Assembly: GCF_000224145.3 (NCBI RefSeq)
Contig: NC_020176.2
Coordinates: forward strand, 3,431,826-3,495,825
DNA from: Ciona intestinalis
Taxonomy: Eukaryota > Chordata > Ascidiacea > Phlebobranchia > Cionidae
Direction: 5' to 3'
DNA length: 64,000 nucleotides
Shown one piece after another: positions 13,641 to 25,065 of this stretch. Position numbers and translations under genes: made by a program. The notes beneath the pieces were generated by a model, which had not been told where the DNA came from, ran no database searches, and saw nothing but the letters and a program-made list of their open reading frames with translations. How positions within the stretch are numbered: the stretch's first letter is position 1; each line of letters begins with the position of its first letter.

Positions 13641-14893
13641 ATCTTTCGATGTTTATAGTACTCCTAAACAAGCCTATATACAGACATTAAACTCTAGGCA
13701 CTACCAAATAATTTTAAGCAGCACTTTTATACGAGGTACCTTTTTCTTAATATTTTGGCAGTATTTCTTAAAACAATATGTTAATATACAGATAGGCTGC
13801 CAAATCTGTTTGGATTCAAATAAGTTTGTGTTTAAACACAACGGTATTGGTTTACCAACGCCACCTAGCGGTCTCGTTTATATTACGATTTATCCTATAT
13901 GACAACGAAGTGCGCTGTTGAGATATTATTATTTGGTGCGTGGCTCACAACACAGTACTGATATATACAAATTAAGGCATAATAATAAACGAATTTGGAC
14001 CATGTTGAGTGTCGTTACTTATTTAAGAGTAAAAAAAAAAACAATTTAAATTTAGCTAATGCCCACAATTTATCAATGTATTTAATATGCATAGTTACCT
14101 CAATTATTATGGTTAATAACATACAATCGCAGCCTACCAGGTTGTATACTTTATAAACCTGATACAATTTTGGCGGTAAAATTCACATTTCTGAAACTTG
14201 TACGCCTTATACAAATATAAAAAAAATTTCTACGTTATAAACATATACCTACTATACAAAAAAAGCTCTTTCGTGTATTTAAAATGAAACTGTCTGAAAC
14301 ACTAAACTGCAACTGGTATACTGATACAGGAATACATAACGCACGAAAAGAACAATGCCGAAAACATCAACTTTGTTCAGCACACACGAAACTCGACAAG
14401 TGGCTGAAACGAGTAATCAGTACTTCGGGCAAAAACGAAAGAAAAGTCCAACCGTATAAAATAATTGATGCTGATTAAAATGATAATCACTATAGTTGTT
14501 GGCACGCAGTCAATTAACTTCACGCTATTGGGAAATATACAGTGCCTACGCAAATGTTTCAAAACAAAAACAAGTACATAAGAAACAATGTGCAAGAAAA
14601 TATAGTGAAAAATGAAATTGTGCATTTAAAAAGGCCCGATGACTTGTTTACTGAACCAGGAACAATAACGTTTTCACAATGGAGTTATATATATATCGAT
14701 GTACAGTGCTTATTAATTGTAAGAGAAAGATAGTAAATGATACGTGTTGATTCGAAATTATATACGGGTGACGCCCGAGACTTCGAACATAATGTATACA
14801 TTCGACACAACAGAATGGCGTATCGTTTAATTATAAGCTCAATGCGAAGAGCGTAACATGATTTCACCACGTGGTAAAGTATTTGCCGTTATG

Positions 14894-17800
14894 TTACGTT
14901 GGACATACAAACGACAAAAAGACTTGCATTTCGTTTTCAATAACACGGTTATCAGGATGAAGACTGTCTTTGACCATGTACTGTGTCGATGCTGATATGT
15001 CCCACGTATCAACATAAACTAGTCCTTCCACTTCTTTGAAAATCGTTCTTGCGATAGTTTCATATCTTAGAGCCAACCACTCGGACAAGCAACATTGGCT
15101 ATGCAGAACATCGTCCATTTCGTATGTGTTTAAACCTTTAAAGACCACCAAGGTGCCAGGGGAGCGTTCCAGTAATCTAACCACAGCATCCCGAATGGTT
15201 TGCAATCTCCGCACGTAAACTGTCGGGTCATACAGTAAGAGATGAAAGCCTATTGTCATGGCAACAACAGTTCCAGGACCTCCTTCTAAATTATCAAGAC
15301 TGTCGACTATATAGGGCATAGACTGCAAGTCACCACCGTTCTGTAAGGGTGGTCCATGCGCCGCAAAGTGTATAGAAGTGTTTATAACTTTGTTTTCAGC
15401 GCTACGGGGTTCCCATACAGTTTTCGTGGCTTCTTTTTCGTATAGATTTACGCCCGTGTTTATCCCCAAGATGCTCTCGAAATACATGCGCAGTTGTCCA
15501 AGCTTATTCAAGTGTCCAAAAGGAACGTAGTATGAATACCACTGACGTATGGTGGAGTCGCCAAACAAATACACGCGCTTGTTTTTCAAGCAATCAATGT
15601 GGTCAGAATTTCTGTTGATTGATCTTATTGCACAATGTGTTGATTGCCAAACATCGTTCAAAAAGTAGCCTGAAGGCGAGGGCGGTGTTAAACTAACTTC
15701 GTTCGCAATGCATCGAGGTAAAGAAGGGAATCTTGTTGTTCCTACACACAAGCAAAATAGCTTAGGTGAATTAATACTTGGGTGTAGGCTACTCAAGGAA
15801 CCGCGTCAGACAGGTGTTAACACGGATGTTCTGTTTCATACACCTCGTGTCCGCTAATGAGTCACTACATACCTGTAACTTTGTGGGTGATTGATTTTTT
15901 GGATATATATTTCCACTTATTCCTTATATGGTTTATAATTTGGATAACCTAAACTGGACGACTGGGTTGAAGCAATTTTATACGCCCACGATAATGACGT
16001 CAATCCTTAAATCCAAATATTCTCTGGTTTTTCGACAAGTGGTGTATTGAAACAATTGTAACCCATTTTATAGCGCGTGTGGGACTTAATTACCGTAACG
16101 AGTAGAGCCCGACCGATATTGCTTTTTTCGAACCGATACCGATATTTTGTAAATTTCAGTTGCCGATAACCGATATTTTAGTGCACCTAAAAAACTTGAC
16201 TGAATAAAACGGAAAAATCTGATATAGCTAATAAAAATCAACTAACAGACTTAATTATTATTATTAATTACTTATTAGTGAACTTGTAATTACTTAATTG
16301 GTTAATTATATTTATCAGCTAATGCAGTTTATTTGTGTATCACGTTGACGCGTAAAGACGCGTAAGTGACCTAAAGTAACCTCGACGTTACACGCGCCTG
16401 ATAAACATGACATGCGGTGGGTGCGTGATCAGACGCTTTGACCTAGTTTAATACGTTAGATTTTTTACGAACGAGTTGAATTAGGTATACGAGTGAGTTT
16501 ACGTTTATGAACAAGGTATCGCTCTGCATTAATTCTTACGTACGCACGTTGCTGGCCGTCTGGTTACTTAGCGCCGATAATATCGGCCGCTTTTTGCCCT
16601 TGCCGATAATCGGTAAATCACCAAAAATGCGGCCGATATATCGGCTAACCGATAATCGGTCGTGCTCTAGTAACGAGCGGTTCAGACTAAAATAAAGTGT
16701 TGTATTACCTGGTGAAATAACGATCCTCGTCGGTTTACCGATCAGCACTCGAAGGTTTTTGCCTCTGAAAATGTAAAGAATCGTTTTTAGTTTTTAAAGA
16801 AAAAAACATACGGTAAGACAGGAGCGCTATATATAGTGTAGTAAGGTGGGGTCAAATGGGACACTTTTTGTTTTTTCTTGTTGAATTTGGTGGTACACAT
16901 AAGACATTCGAAGAAATATAAAACCGTATCCTCACGACTCCCATATGCTATGGGTGTCCCATTTTGACCCACGTATAATTTATTGTTTAATTCTTTTTTA
17001 AAATGCCATCACGTTATAGCTTTTACAAGTCAAATCACGATACAAAGTCTTATAGAGTCGGTGAACAAACTAATATACTTAACAATAAAACTCAATTTAA
17101 GGAGTAATTTGCGCACAATTTTAATGTACGGAAGTAAAACAAAAATGCGAATAAACTTTCCATTTAAAAAAATGCACGCATGCTTAAATACACACCCATC
17201 ACGCATATAACGGAAAATCGTATATTCGTAACGTTATCCTATGCCACACATAGTGGGTGTATATCTAAACCATATCCTCATAATAATAACTTCATATTGC
17301 TTGGCCCACTTCATATATTAAACAGGCCATCTATGTTTCTTATTTTTGTCATATACAGGATGTTTATATAGATAGAAATAACATGATACGATCTGCCTGT
17401 ACTATAATTCATGGGCAGCGTATATAGATACCTGGTAAATAGTCCAGATTTGTCCAAGTAATATCCTGCGTCTATATTTCTTTGTATAGTAAGGTCCTTT
17501 TGTGAATTGCAGTCTACGTTCACTGGTTTAATACAAAACCAAGGCTCTTTTGTTTTTTTATGAGTGAAATCACAAAATCTTAAAATAAAAGAACGTTATT
17601 TTTATAAAATATGTTTCATTATATCCTAAACGTATTAATGCTTAATGCTTTTAATGAATAAATAAATATAACTTATATATCCTCGCGTGGCGGAGAAACT
17701 ATACAGTCATTATTATATACGGGTGTTCTATTGGCCGCTTACGAGTTACCACGTTTCTACCTTTGCGGGTAAGTCTGCTTTGAAATTTTTAACTTTAGCT

Positions 17801-19719
17801 GTTGTAATGTATGACAGACAACTTAGACAGCTGATAAGAAACCACTAAATTTGATTGATAATATAAATAGAAATTACCGTTGCTCTGGTGAAGATACACC
17901 ACCGTCGGTTTTTACCGATTCTAACCACATGTTGCATTCCTTATGTTCAACGAATTCCCCGTTGTCGAATACACCAGTAAAAACTAAACCTGGTGACTTT
18001 TTTGTCGAAGTGACTCTTCGGAGTAGATCAATTGCTTCACTTGGATGGATAAGGTACACGGTCAGTTCGGCCACGCCCGAAAAGTACAATGGCAAACGTA
18101 CTGTAACAAAATAAATAATTAATCCGAAGGTATTTGTCTTGCATTTTATGTTTTTTTATATCTTTTTTGGTTACATAAGAATTACATTTCTTGCACACTC
18201 GTTTACCTGTGTAAGTACCGTTGTTGTTATCTATAATTTGAGCAAGTTCTCTGGTTGCGCCATTGTCTGTAACCAGCTTTACCCGAAAAAAATCCCCGCC
18301 GTACCGTTTCCTCTCATTTCTCCCATTTTTTGCTACGATTGTTAACTGTAGCGTGTTTCCTTGCTGTAAAGTAAAGTATTAGCGATTTCCCTTTACAGCA
18401 AAACATTACCAATTCCGTTTCACTCACTTGAAATTGGTTTTTGACTAATTGGTTTTCTGGTAGCACTTCAAAATACGAAAATTTCGGATCCGTGGCATCA
18501 TCGGGGTGTTTGTAAGGCTGTGTCGGTGCGGGCCAGGAAAATAACTTTTCAACAGAAGGTTTTTCACGGAAAGTACTTTTATCTTTTAGTATTTCGGCGA
18601 TCTATATACAGGAAAACATAATTATATATATAGTAAGGTGTAGGAAGATCGGGGGACACCTTGAGCACTTATGATATTTAAATATCTTGATCTGGTTTTA
18701 AAGAAATAACAACGGTCCATTTCGTGAGGATACAGTTTTTTTATTCTTCCAATATTTTTTGGTTTACTACCAAATGCGACAAGAAAACAGAAAGTAAATG
18801 TGTCCCATCTACCCCCACCCTACCATTTGTAAACGTAGCGCAAATATGTATGTTTTCGGCAATGGGCCAACTCTGGCCGAAGTCTTATCACTCTCATGAC
18901 TATCCAAAAAGCCTATCCTAAATGTTCGTTACCAAAAAATATAAAATTCGGATGTTTAATTGACTACACAAGCCAGGACGTATATGATGGACAGGCGTTT
19001 CCTCACAATTAATGATGTTCGCGCACGATTAGCGGTATACAACATATGGTAACTGTATAACACCGCCATCTTATCAACCCAAAGAAGTTAAAACTAGAAT
19101 TAACATTTAATCTATCGCGTTTCACGGCAAACTATAACAAAGCGACAAAAAGCAGTTGTTTTACCGTGACTGTTTACCAATATAAGCTATTTGAGCTAAT
19201 ATATCGTAACATCTATTCTATAGTACGGGTTCTTAACTGGTGTTGTAACAAATGGGAAACTTAGTATTCATTTTTCTTTATTTTTAACAGTGGCACTTAC
19301 CGCATCAAAGCTATCATAAAGTACAACGTTCCAGTTGGGTGTATATTCAGTCTATAAAAAGAAAACATGTATTACACAACTTTGTTTTACATACCATACG
19401 ATGATACATTATGTATAGAACCTAAATTGTATTCGTCTTTTCGAATACAGGTCAATTTATTAAAACAGCGGAAATAAGAAAATTAGCAACATAACGAATC
19501 TAGTTATAACATGCTATCAAATATAAATTAAACTACTCCGAGAAAAAGTTTGAATTAAAAGCTAAGCTACTTGGCCCACGGCTATAGCTTACCAAATTCT
19601 CAAAATATAGATAATATGTAACATACCTTGTAAAACTGTTCAATGAATAAATACCCCGAACTAGCAAAAAAGATTAACAAAACAAACTGTTTTCGTCTGT
19701 TTCGGCCACTTGCCCACAT
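14894..19719 (-). CDS. NXPE family (neurexophilin/PC-esterase) protein, copy a
   Basis: Seven coding exons: 19719-19627, 19351-19301, 18601-18428, 18363-18207, 18100-17878, 17578-17432, 15731-14894. Phases agree and give 560 aa, normal for NXPE proteins. Order: basic start MWASGRNRRK and a signal anchor (about 11-26); a neurexophilin-like beta region including RYGGDFFRVKLVT and DNNNGTYTG; a Cys region with EPWFCIKP; then a C-terminal PC-esterase (GDSL/SGNH-like) domain with GDST (nucleophile candidate Ser341) and DSLH (Asp537/His540). The esterase catalytic signature is therefore complete. NXPE1 is reported as a sialic-acid O-acetyltransferase acting in the Golgi; whether this copy has that activity is inference. 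The last exon uses the second of two AG acceptors 8 nt apart to keep frame. It is divergent from copy b, which shares this layout. Confidence 0.9.
15809..15895. mobile_element. partial SINE copy (tail part)
   Basis: The block TTCTGTTTCATACACCTCGT, then a diverged version of the tail CTTTGTGGGTGATT, matches the tRNA-derived SINE family described at 56545. Confidence 0.7.
16103..16669. mobile_element. nonautonomous hAT-type DNA transposon
   Basis: 567-bp element bounded by inverted ends TAGAGCCCGACCGATAT (left) and, read inward from the right, TAGAGCACGACCGATTATCG. Subterminal runs of CCGATA/TATCGG repeats occur at both ends. It is flanked by a perfect 8-bp duplication GTAACGAG (16095-16102 and 16670-16677), the target length of hAT transposases. 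No transposase coding is present; the centre is AT-rich. It sits between exons 6 and 7 of NXPE copy a. The perfect target duplication suggests a fairly recent insertion. Confidence 0.88.
16832..16977 (-). mobile_element. MITE copy, inverse orientation, shortened
   Basis: Left end AGTAAGGTGGGGTCAAATGG, internal AAAACCGTATCCTCACGACT (complement of the family's GTGAGGATACGG block), right end GTGTCCCATTTTGACCCAC. Lies in the last intron of NXPE copy a. Confidence 0.75.
17655..17775. mobile_element. partial SINE copy
   Basis: TATCCTCGCGTGGCGGAG, then ACGGGTGTTCTATT and CGCTTACGAGTTACCACGT, matches the tail half of the tRNA-derived SINE family. In an NXPE copy a intron. Confidence 0.65.
18627..18827 (+). 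mobile_element. MITE copy
   Basis: Left end TAGTAAGGTGTAGGAAGATC, right end GTGTCCCATCTACCCCCACC; in an intron of NXPE copy a, immediately upstream of the 18601-18428 exon. Confidence 0.8.
18855..18905. repeat. short dispersed repeat (GGGCCAACTCTGGCC type)
   Basis: AATGGGCCAACTCTGGCCGA followed by AGTCT resembles blocks near 46618 and 54222 that continue into a GGCACGCC motif. This points to a further interspersed family, only fragments of which are visible. Confidence 0.5.
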
Positions 19720-20294
19720 AACGAAATCTCCTGCTAGTAAGTTTTCAAACCTGTAATATCGCCTTACCGAGTCCTATACCATTCTGCATTGTTATTTAAA
19801 GTCGCTATTGTGTGCTAAAGAATTGTCGGTAGAGCTGTTCTGGGGCCTTTTCATGGCTGGCAGTTTTAAAAAATTACAATTAACTGCTTAAGTTAGTCAC
19901 ATCCTGTAAATATGAGCGCTCTGTATATTATATGCCTGAGACGGATCTTTCCTAACCAGAAAATAAATGACTCTCTGAATAACCAAAACAAAGAAGGAAG
20001 CTACCGAGCGCGCTAGAGGTTGTTTTCTATTGTATCGAGGTTTCAGTAAATATTTCCGTTGGTAATAAAGCTTGTGGCATATATGTTACAAAAGACGAGC
20101 TGTTTGTTTAAAATGTATGTTGTATATATAAAGAATACGTTTTTGTTTATGCAAAAATGTATAGCTTTAATGTATTTATAAATGAATTTTTGAACTGACT
20201 AAAACTTAAATATATTATTACTTAATTGTTTATAGGCAATGGAAAGTTTTAATTGACTTCTGCACACCGGGCGTTACCATCTTTAACGTCTGTC
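19720..20294. promoter_or_regulatory. shared interval between divergent NXPE genes
   Basis: 575 bp separate the two start codons. On the plus side a short upstream frame (ATG at 20239, five codons before a stop) precedes the chosen start and follows a TTTATAG that may be a 5' noncoding exon acceptor. No unambiguous TATA box was assigned. The arrangement suggests, but does not prove, joint regulation. Confidence 0.5.
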
Positions 20295-23169
20295 ATGTTA
20301 AGAGTAAGGAATACCCGGCGATTGTATGCTGTCGTTATCATATTTAGCCTGTTTGTTTTGCTGCTTTACTGGGAACAAATAGAATTCAAACTGAAAAGGT
20401 ATATGCATCCATGGGAAATTTCTGTGGACGGAGACCTAACCACCTGCGAGTATATGACGAAGCTTCTCGTTAAAGCACCCACGTACCGAACTGATGAGTT
20501 AGAATGGAAAACACCGGAATTCCTTGAGTTACTAACTGGATTACGTAACCCTAGTAGGGTAGAAGTTAGAAACAAACTGTGTTCGTTTTACCGACACGGT
20601 AGCCCTAATTATCACAAGTACCCCACCTCGCTAAAGCTTGTACAAAATGGAAATACTCTTTTTAGCGCGGAGCACTCTTTCTATCTTATTGAAGAGCGAG
20701 ATTATAAAGTGAACGATATTATAAAAGTTCGTATCGAAGCACGTGATAACTTTGGGACCAGCGCCGCAAAAGGGGGAGGCGATTTTTTTAAAGTAAAAGC
20801 GTATCACCCGCAAACTAGGTCAAGCATAAGTGCGAGTCAAACTATAAGTTACGGAAATGGTTCATACGATGCTGAGATTTTAGCGTTCCGAAGTGGGCCA
20901 CTTACAGTTCAAGTTATGTTGGGGAACTCCGGTCATTTTATAGATGCAGTGAAGCATTTAACGTCCGAGCCACACACGCATGCCATGGATTTTTACGCCA
21001 CGTTTGTAAATGAAGCCACGAGCGATAAAACCCAGTGCCGGATTCAGGCTGACGCATTTATTTCCGGTGTCGTATGCAATCTAACCAACCGAAACGGGGA
21101 AACCTGGTTTTGCGTCAAACCCAAACCAGGTCTTGGATGCTCTGACCTAACGGACATGTATACGGTGCGGAGAAAAAATGCTTTGGATCTTTTTAAGATG
21201 TTCCCGCCAGAAGACAGGTGAGAGCAAATGTAAATATACCAAAGGTGCGCTGGTTATCATTATATTATTAACCACCTTTGCCACGTGGTTCTAAAAATGA
21301 ACGACGGTTTATTTAGCACACAGCACACCCACACAATGGAGCATAAAGGAGCGCTGGCTATTGAAAGCCGCCCAGGCGAAACGACCTAAATTTCGTTTAT
21401 TCAATTGTAAAACGAGATCCCAATTGTGTTTTTACGCCCACATTGCAGAACGCTCCAACCGTTTCTGTTTGTGCTGTTGCCAAGACACTACGACAGTAAA
21501 CCGTACTGAACTGTTTACAACAAAAGATAAATGAATTAATACCACGTCGTGTCGGAGCATGGAAAATCGTTATAACACTGCCGTTTTCATATATACATTT
21601 TAATTCATTTAGGTAATTTTGTATGCGATGTTTTTTGTTTTTGTGTATAGACAATTTTCACAATCCATTAGGGAAAACTGGGTTGGATTAATTATCATTA
21701 AATCTCTTCCTCAAAAACACACCTAGCAAAAATGCTAGCAGCATAGAGCATCGAACCTAAATCCTATGATTACCATATTATCGCCTAAACTGACATAATG
21801 CAATATATATATATATATATATATATGTAGAGTGGGGGAAGATGGGACACTCATAATATCCAGATATCCTGATCGTGTTTTAAACGATTAACAACGGACT
21901 ATGAGAGTCAGGAGGACATAGTTTCATATTTCTTTGAGTGTTCTTTGTTTACTACTAATTGGGACGAGAAAATAGAGTTAAAAAGTGTCCCATCTTCCCC
22001 CATCCTACTGTATATATATATAGCCTAAATATATACAAATATATCCATTTTTAAACGACAGCCGTTTAGAGTTTAAGACTCAAAATTCTCGCTATAAAAT
22101 AACGTTCAGCAAAATTTCTCCAAAATAGATTCATTACGCCAATGCTATAACTCAGTTGTAAAAACCCGTTTGTCCACACTCATAAAATATATTCCAGGTC
22201 GACCACAAAGAGGGCATATCTTTCAGGAAACGTTGGAAATATATTTGTCTCCCCGGACGGCGATCAAACAAGCATAGGTAATAAATATCAAACCATTGTA
22301 CACTATTTTCAATACTACTTTTATAACAGCACATTAAGCTTATTTGTGTTTGAACACCAGATCGAAGCAATTTGCCGAATTGTAGACAAGGGATTCAGCA
22401 AGCGTCACCCTTCGGTTTTTGGATGAACAACGAATGGCTGTCTACTAGCTGTAACAACAAGCATTTTTCTAGACAACCAAAGTTGGCGGCAAAATGTATC
22501 ACTAACCGGATTTTTTACTTTTTGGGCGATTCTACAATTCGCCAGTGGTTTGAATACTTCCTGCGAAAATCACACGAACAGAACTACTGGACAGAAAAAT
22601 CTAGTAGTTTTATACAAGCTTACGAGCAGGGCTCGTTTCGTGATGTTTGGGACTCAAGAAGTAGCAGAATCGAACGCACGAATACTACGTTTTATTACAG
22701 AGTGCATGGACCGCCTATGCAGAACGGTGCGGCCGCTAGTTCAATGCGATATATTTCAAATGAATTGGACCAAATGTTAAAACGATCGGACGGCGGACGG
22801 TCTTTGACTGTTGTCGTTGGGATAGGACCTCATTTTTTACAATATAACCCATTAGTGTTCAGAAAACGGTTAACTATTATAATAACAGCAGCCGAGAAAA
22901 TGCTGGCAAGGAATCCTGAAGCCACTGTGATTGTAAAAGGACTCGGAACTTTTGACCGAGGCCTCGGAATCGGCGAATGTTGCTTGACTGACTGGTTAAG
23001 TTACCGGTTGAACAAAATTACTCAACAAGTATTGCAAAACAGCAAAGTGATTTATATGGACGTGTGGCATATGACGTTGAGTCACCACAGTCCTGATTTA
23101 ATTCACCCGGTAGATGAAGTCATTTCTAATCAAGTTGATCTGGCATTATCGTATTCATGCAGAGGATAA
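20295..23169 (+). CDS. NXPE family (neurexophilin/PC-esterase) protein, copy b
   Basis: Two coding exons, 20295-21217 and 22368-23169, give 574 aa. The start is the ATG before LRVRNTRR; the frame is open upstream but offers no earlier ATG. Layout: signal anchor (residues about 11-27); neurexophilin-like region with GGGDFFKVKAYHP and GNGSYDAEIL; Cys region with GETWFCVKPKPGLGCSD; PC-esterase domain with GDST (Ser363) and DLIH (Asp551/His554), so catalytic signatures are intact. The first 307 residues lie in one exon, whereas copy a splits the equivalent part into six. The exon boundary before the esterase domain is shared in position and phase, and here too a second AG, 7 nt after the first, is needed to hold frame. 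Probably a Golgi or secreted O-acyl-transferring enzyme by family; substrate unknown. Confidence 0.9.
21825..22014 (+). mobile_element. MITE copy in the NXPE copy b intron
   Basis: Left end GTAGAGTGGGGGAAGATGGG, right end GTGTCCCATCTTCCCCCATC; preceded by an (AT)n run and followed by TATATATATA, consistent with TA-rich insertion preference. Confidence 0.85.
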
Positions 23170-23252
23170 ACAAATATTTAAATGCGAATAAAAGAAAAAA
23201 AGAAATAATTAAAAGCAATAATTGACCTATGCAGTAGTTTTTGCTACACATG

Positions 23253-23457
23253 ATATAGTATACCGTAGGGATAAATGGGATACTGTTAGCAACCAAATCC
23301 AATGTTTCCTGATTGTATTTTTAACAGTTAACGAAGAGTTTATAGAGTCCTGGAGACACGGGTATATAATTCTGTATTTTTTATATATTTGTACACTACC
23401 AAATTGGACGAAAAAAGACAACGAAAACATTTGCGATCTTACTCCACTCTACTAATA
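23253..23457 (+). mobile_element. old MITE copy
   Basis: Diverged but collinear with the family: AGGGATAAATGGGATACTG, CTGATTGTATTTTTAACAGTTAA as separate blocks, ACTACCAAATTGGACGA and right end TTACTCCACTCTACTA. It separates the convergent NXPE copy b and 7-TM genes. Confidence 0.6.
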
Positions 23458-23531
23458 GAGGAGTTGGACGACTGTATAATGATGTTAATAACAATTTTGG
23501 GATTTCTTCTTTGAATGCATTTGGTGTTAAA

Positions 23532-24602
23532 TTACAGAAAGAGTATTTTTCTGTAGTCATCAAAAGACGTAATAACACTGATAACGCTGATAAGAAGACT
23601 GACGCTCAACAGGACTGCGGCAAAGTTACACAAACTTTCGTAATAGTGCAGTATAACCAGGACAAATGTTGTCAACAACATTTCCTTAACAACGCAAACT
23701 GCAGTGACAAACGTCAACCGTTTAAGCAAGCGAAGAATTTTCAAGTTTACGGGTAAGTTTATTGGGGGATTCGTTTCAATTTGTGTTGCGATTCCCGGTA
23801 GATTAGTTTTCTTCAGTGCATCTGCGACGTGGTCTGCTTGTGAAGAACTACCTGCAATGCTCGTATCAGATTCCTGCTTGTTTATACATCGCACTCTAGC
23901 TTTCCAAAATGACAAGAAATTTCCGTACATTTTCCAATGTCGTTGAAGGGGAATAATAAAAAGAAATAAGAACAACAACTCCGCCGTAGTTTTAAGAATG
24001 CTTCCTATAACGTAATCGATTATAGGGGCAGTATATATGCAACCATAATATGATGATCTGGACTTCTCGAAATCAGTGGCAACAGCTCTTATCATATAAG
24101 CTACACAGTTGATCATCACGACCAAAATGCTAAATCTACTAGACACCGTAAGGAATTTGCTGTGAGATTTTGTCATAAGTGGGTGTGCGTATAATGCTCT
24201 TTGTCGCAGCCACAACGAGAAATACACAGAAAATATGGTAACAACGTGAATAACAGTATCAGATGTCGTCAAAAGGTCACACTGCGTGTCATCACCGGGT
24301 ATGTAAGGAGGGAGTGAAATCATCAAGATGGCAGAGCAGGACTCTCCAAAACACAGAACAGCAGAAAGCACAACTGAACTGTACATAATACCACCGTTGA
24401 CATCAGCTTGGTGTCGTCGTCTGAATCTTTTCGTACTGAAGCCATGAGAAATCAACCTCACCACTAACCATAAACTACATGTAGCAATAATAGCTTCGAT
24501 TGTCAGAGGAACAATGAAACGGATTTGCCTCATTTTCGGTACATTGACGTCATCAGATGCATTCGTAGTCGTGACGTCATAGCCTTCAGTAAATACTTTC
24601 AT
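23532..24602 (-). CDS. intronless seven-transmembrane receptor-like protein, family not recognised
   Basis: A single open frame of 356 codons from an ATG at 24602. Hydrophobic segments at about 28-51, 71-96, 114-131, 150-172, 192-219, 296-318 and 323-346 give a clear 7-TM topology with an extracellular N-terminus carrying one possible N-glycosylation site (NAS, 14-16) and no signal peptide. Cys108 just before TM3 and Cys188 in the second extracellular loop could form the disulfide common in GPCRs. The third intracellular loop is long (about 220-295) and Ser/Asn/Pro-rich. Against a standard rhodopsin-class assignment: TM3 ends WLRQRALY with no E/DRY, and I see no NPxxY in TM7 (SVITSFDDYRK instead). 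Probably a lineage-restricted GPCR-like gene; ligand and function unknown. It ends 363 bp from the end of the convergent NXPE copy b. Confidence 0.8.
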   Translation of the reverse strand: MKVFTEGYDVTTTNASDDVNVPKMRQIRFIVPLTIEAIIATCSLWLVVRLISHGFSTKRFRRRHQADVNGGIMYSSVVLSAVLCFGESCSAILMISLPPYIPGDDTQCDLLTTSDTVIHVVTIFSVYFSLWLRQRALYAHPLMTKSHSKFLTVSSRFSILVVMINCVAYMIRAVATDFEKSRSSYYGCIYTAPIIDYVIGSILKTTAELLFLFLFIIPLQRHWKMYGNFLSFWKARVRCINKQESDTSIAGSSSQADHVADALKKTNLPGIATQIETNPPINLPVNLKILRLLKRLTFVTAVCVVKEMLLTTFVLVILHYYESLCNFAAVLLSVSLLISVISVITSFDDYRKILFL

Positions 24603-24879
24603 ATGGATTAAACGAAAATATACGCTGCGTGAAGACTCGATATAAAACGAAAATATATACTGCTGCTATAATACGAATGTGACTGGCTCTAATAGACGAT
24701 CCGAGGTCTTGTAATTCAAATTTAACAGCTTATCAAACTTAAATACACAACATGTGCTTTGTAGGTACCTTTATGATAAGAATAATTAGAACATGCAGTT
24801 GCTGGTCTTCAGTGCACTAACTGCATCTACTCTTTTACGCCGACCAATATCGTAAACATACGAAGAACAGCATGGGAAC

Positions 24880-25064
24880 AAAACATGAATTTCATAGGAA
24901 ACGTTACGTGTATGGAACAACAACATGCATGGAGCAAAACGTAAATATTTCCAATGATTTGGATCACATTTTAGAACGCTTGAACGGTCTTTGACTGTTG
25001 TCGTTGGGATAAAACCTCATTTTTACAATTTATCCTTCGGTGTTCAGAAAATTGTTAACTGTAA
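24880..25064 (+). pseudogene. decayed fragment of an NXPE esterase exon
   Basis: Aligns by eye with 22690-22890 of the NXPE copy b last exon. The best block, GGTCTTTGACTGTTGTCGTT, is identical, followed by GGGATA, ACCTCATTTTT and GTGTTCAGAAAA. Outside it the match is weaker and there are small length differences, so no esterase product can be made. It carries no upstream exon or esterase motif. It looks like a partial duplicate of host exon sequence; a MITE begins directly at its 3' edge. Confidence 0.8.
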
Positions 25065-25065
25065 T

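Larger units (their letters stand above)
10728..14893. other. intergenic, no genes recognised
   Basis: About 4.2 kb between the galactosyltransferase start and the end of the NXPE gene. A CAG acceptor at about 10758 could belong to a 5' noncoding exon of the galactosyltransferase. Three MITE copies fall here. Short open frames lack coding character. Confidence 0.5.
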
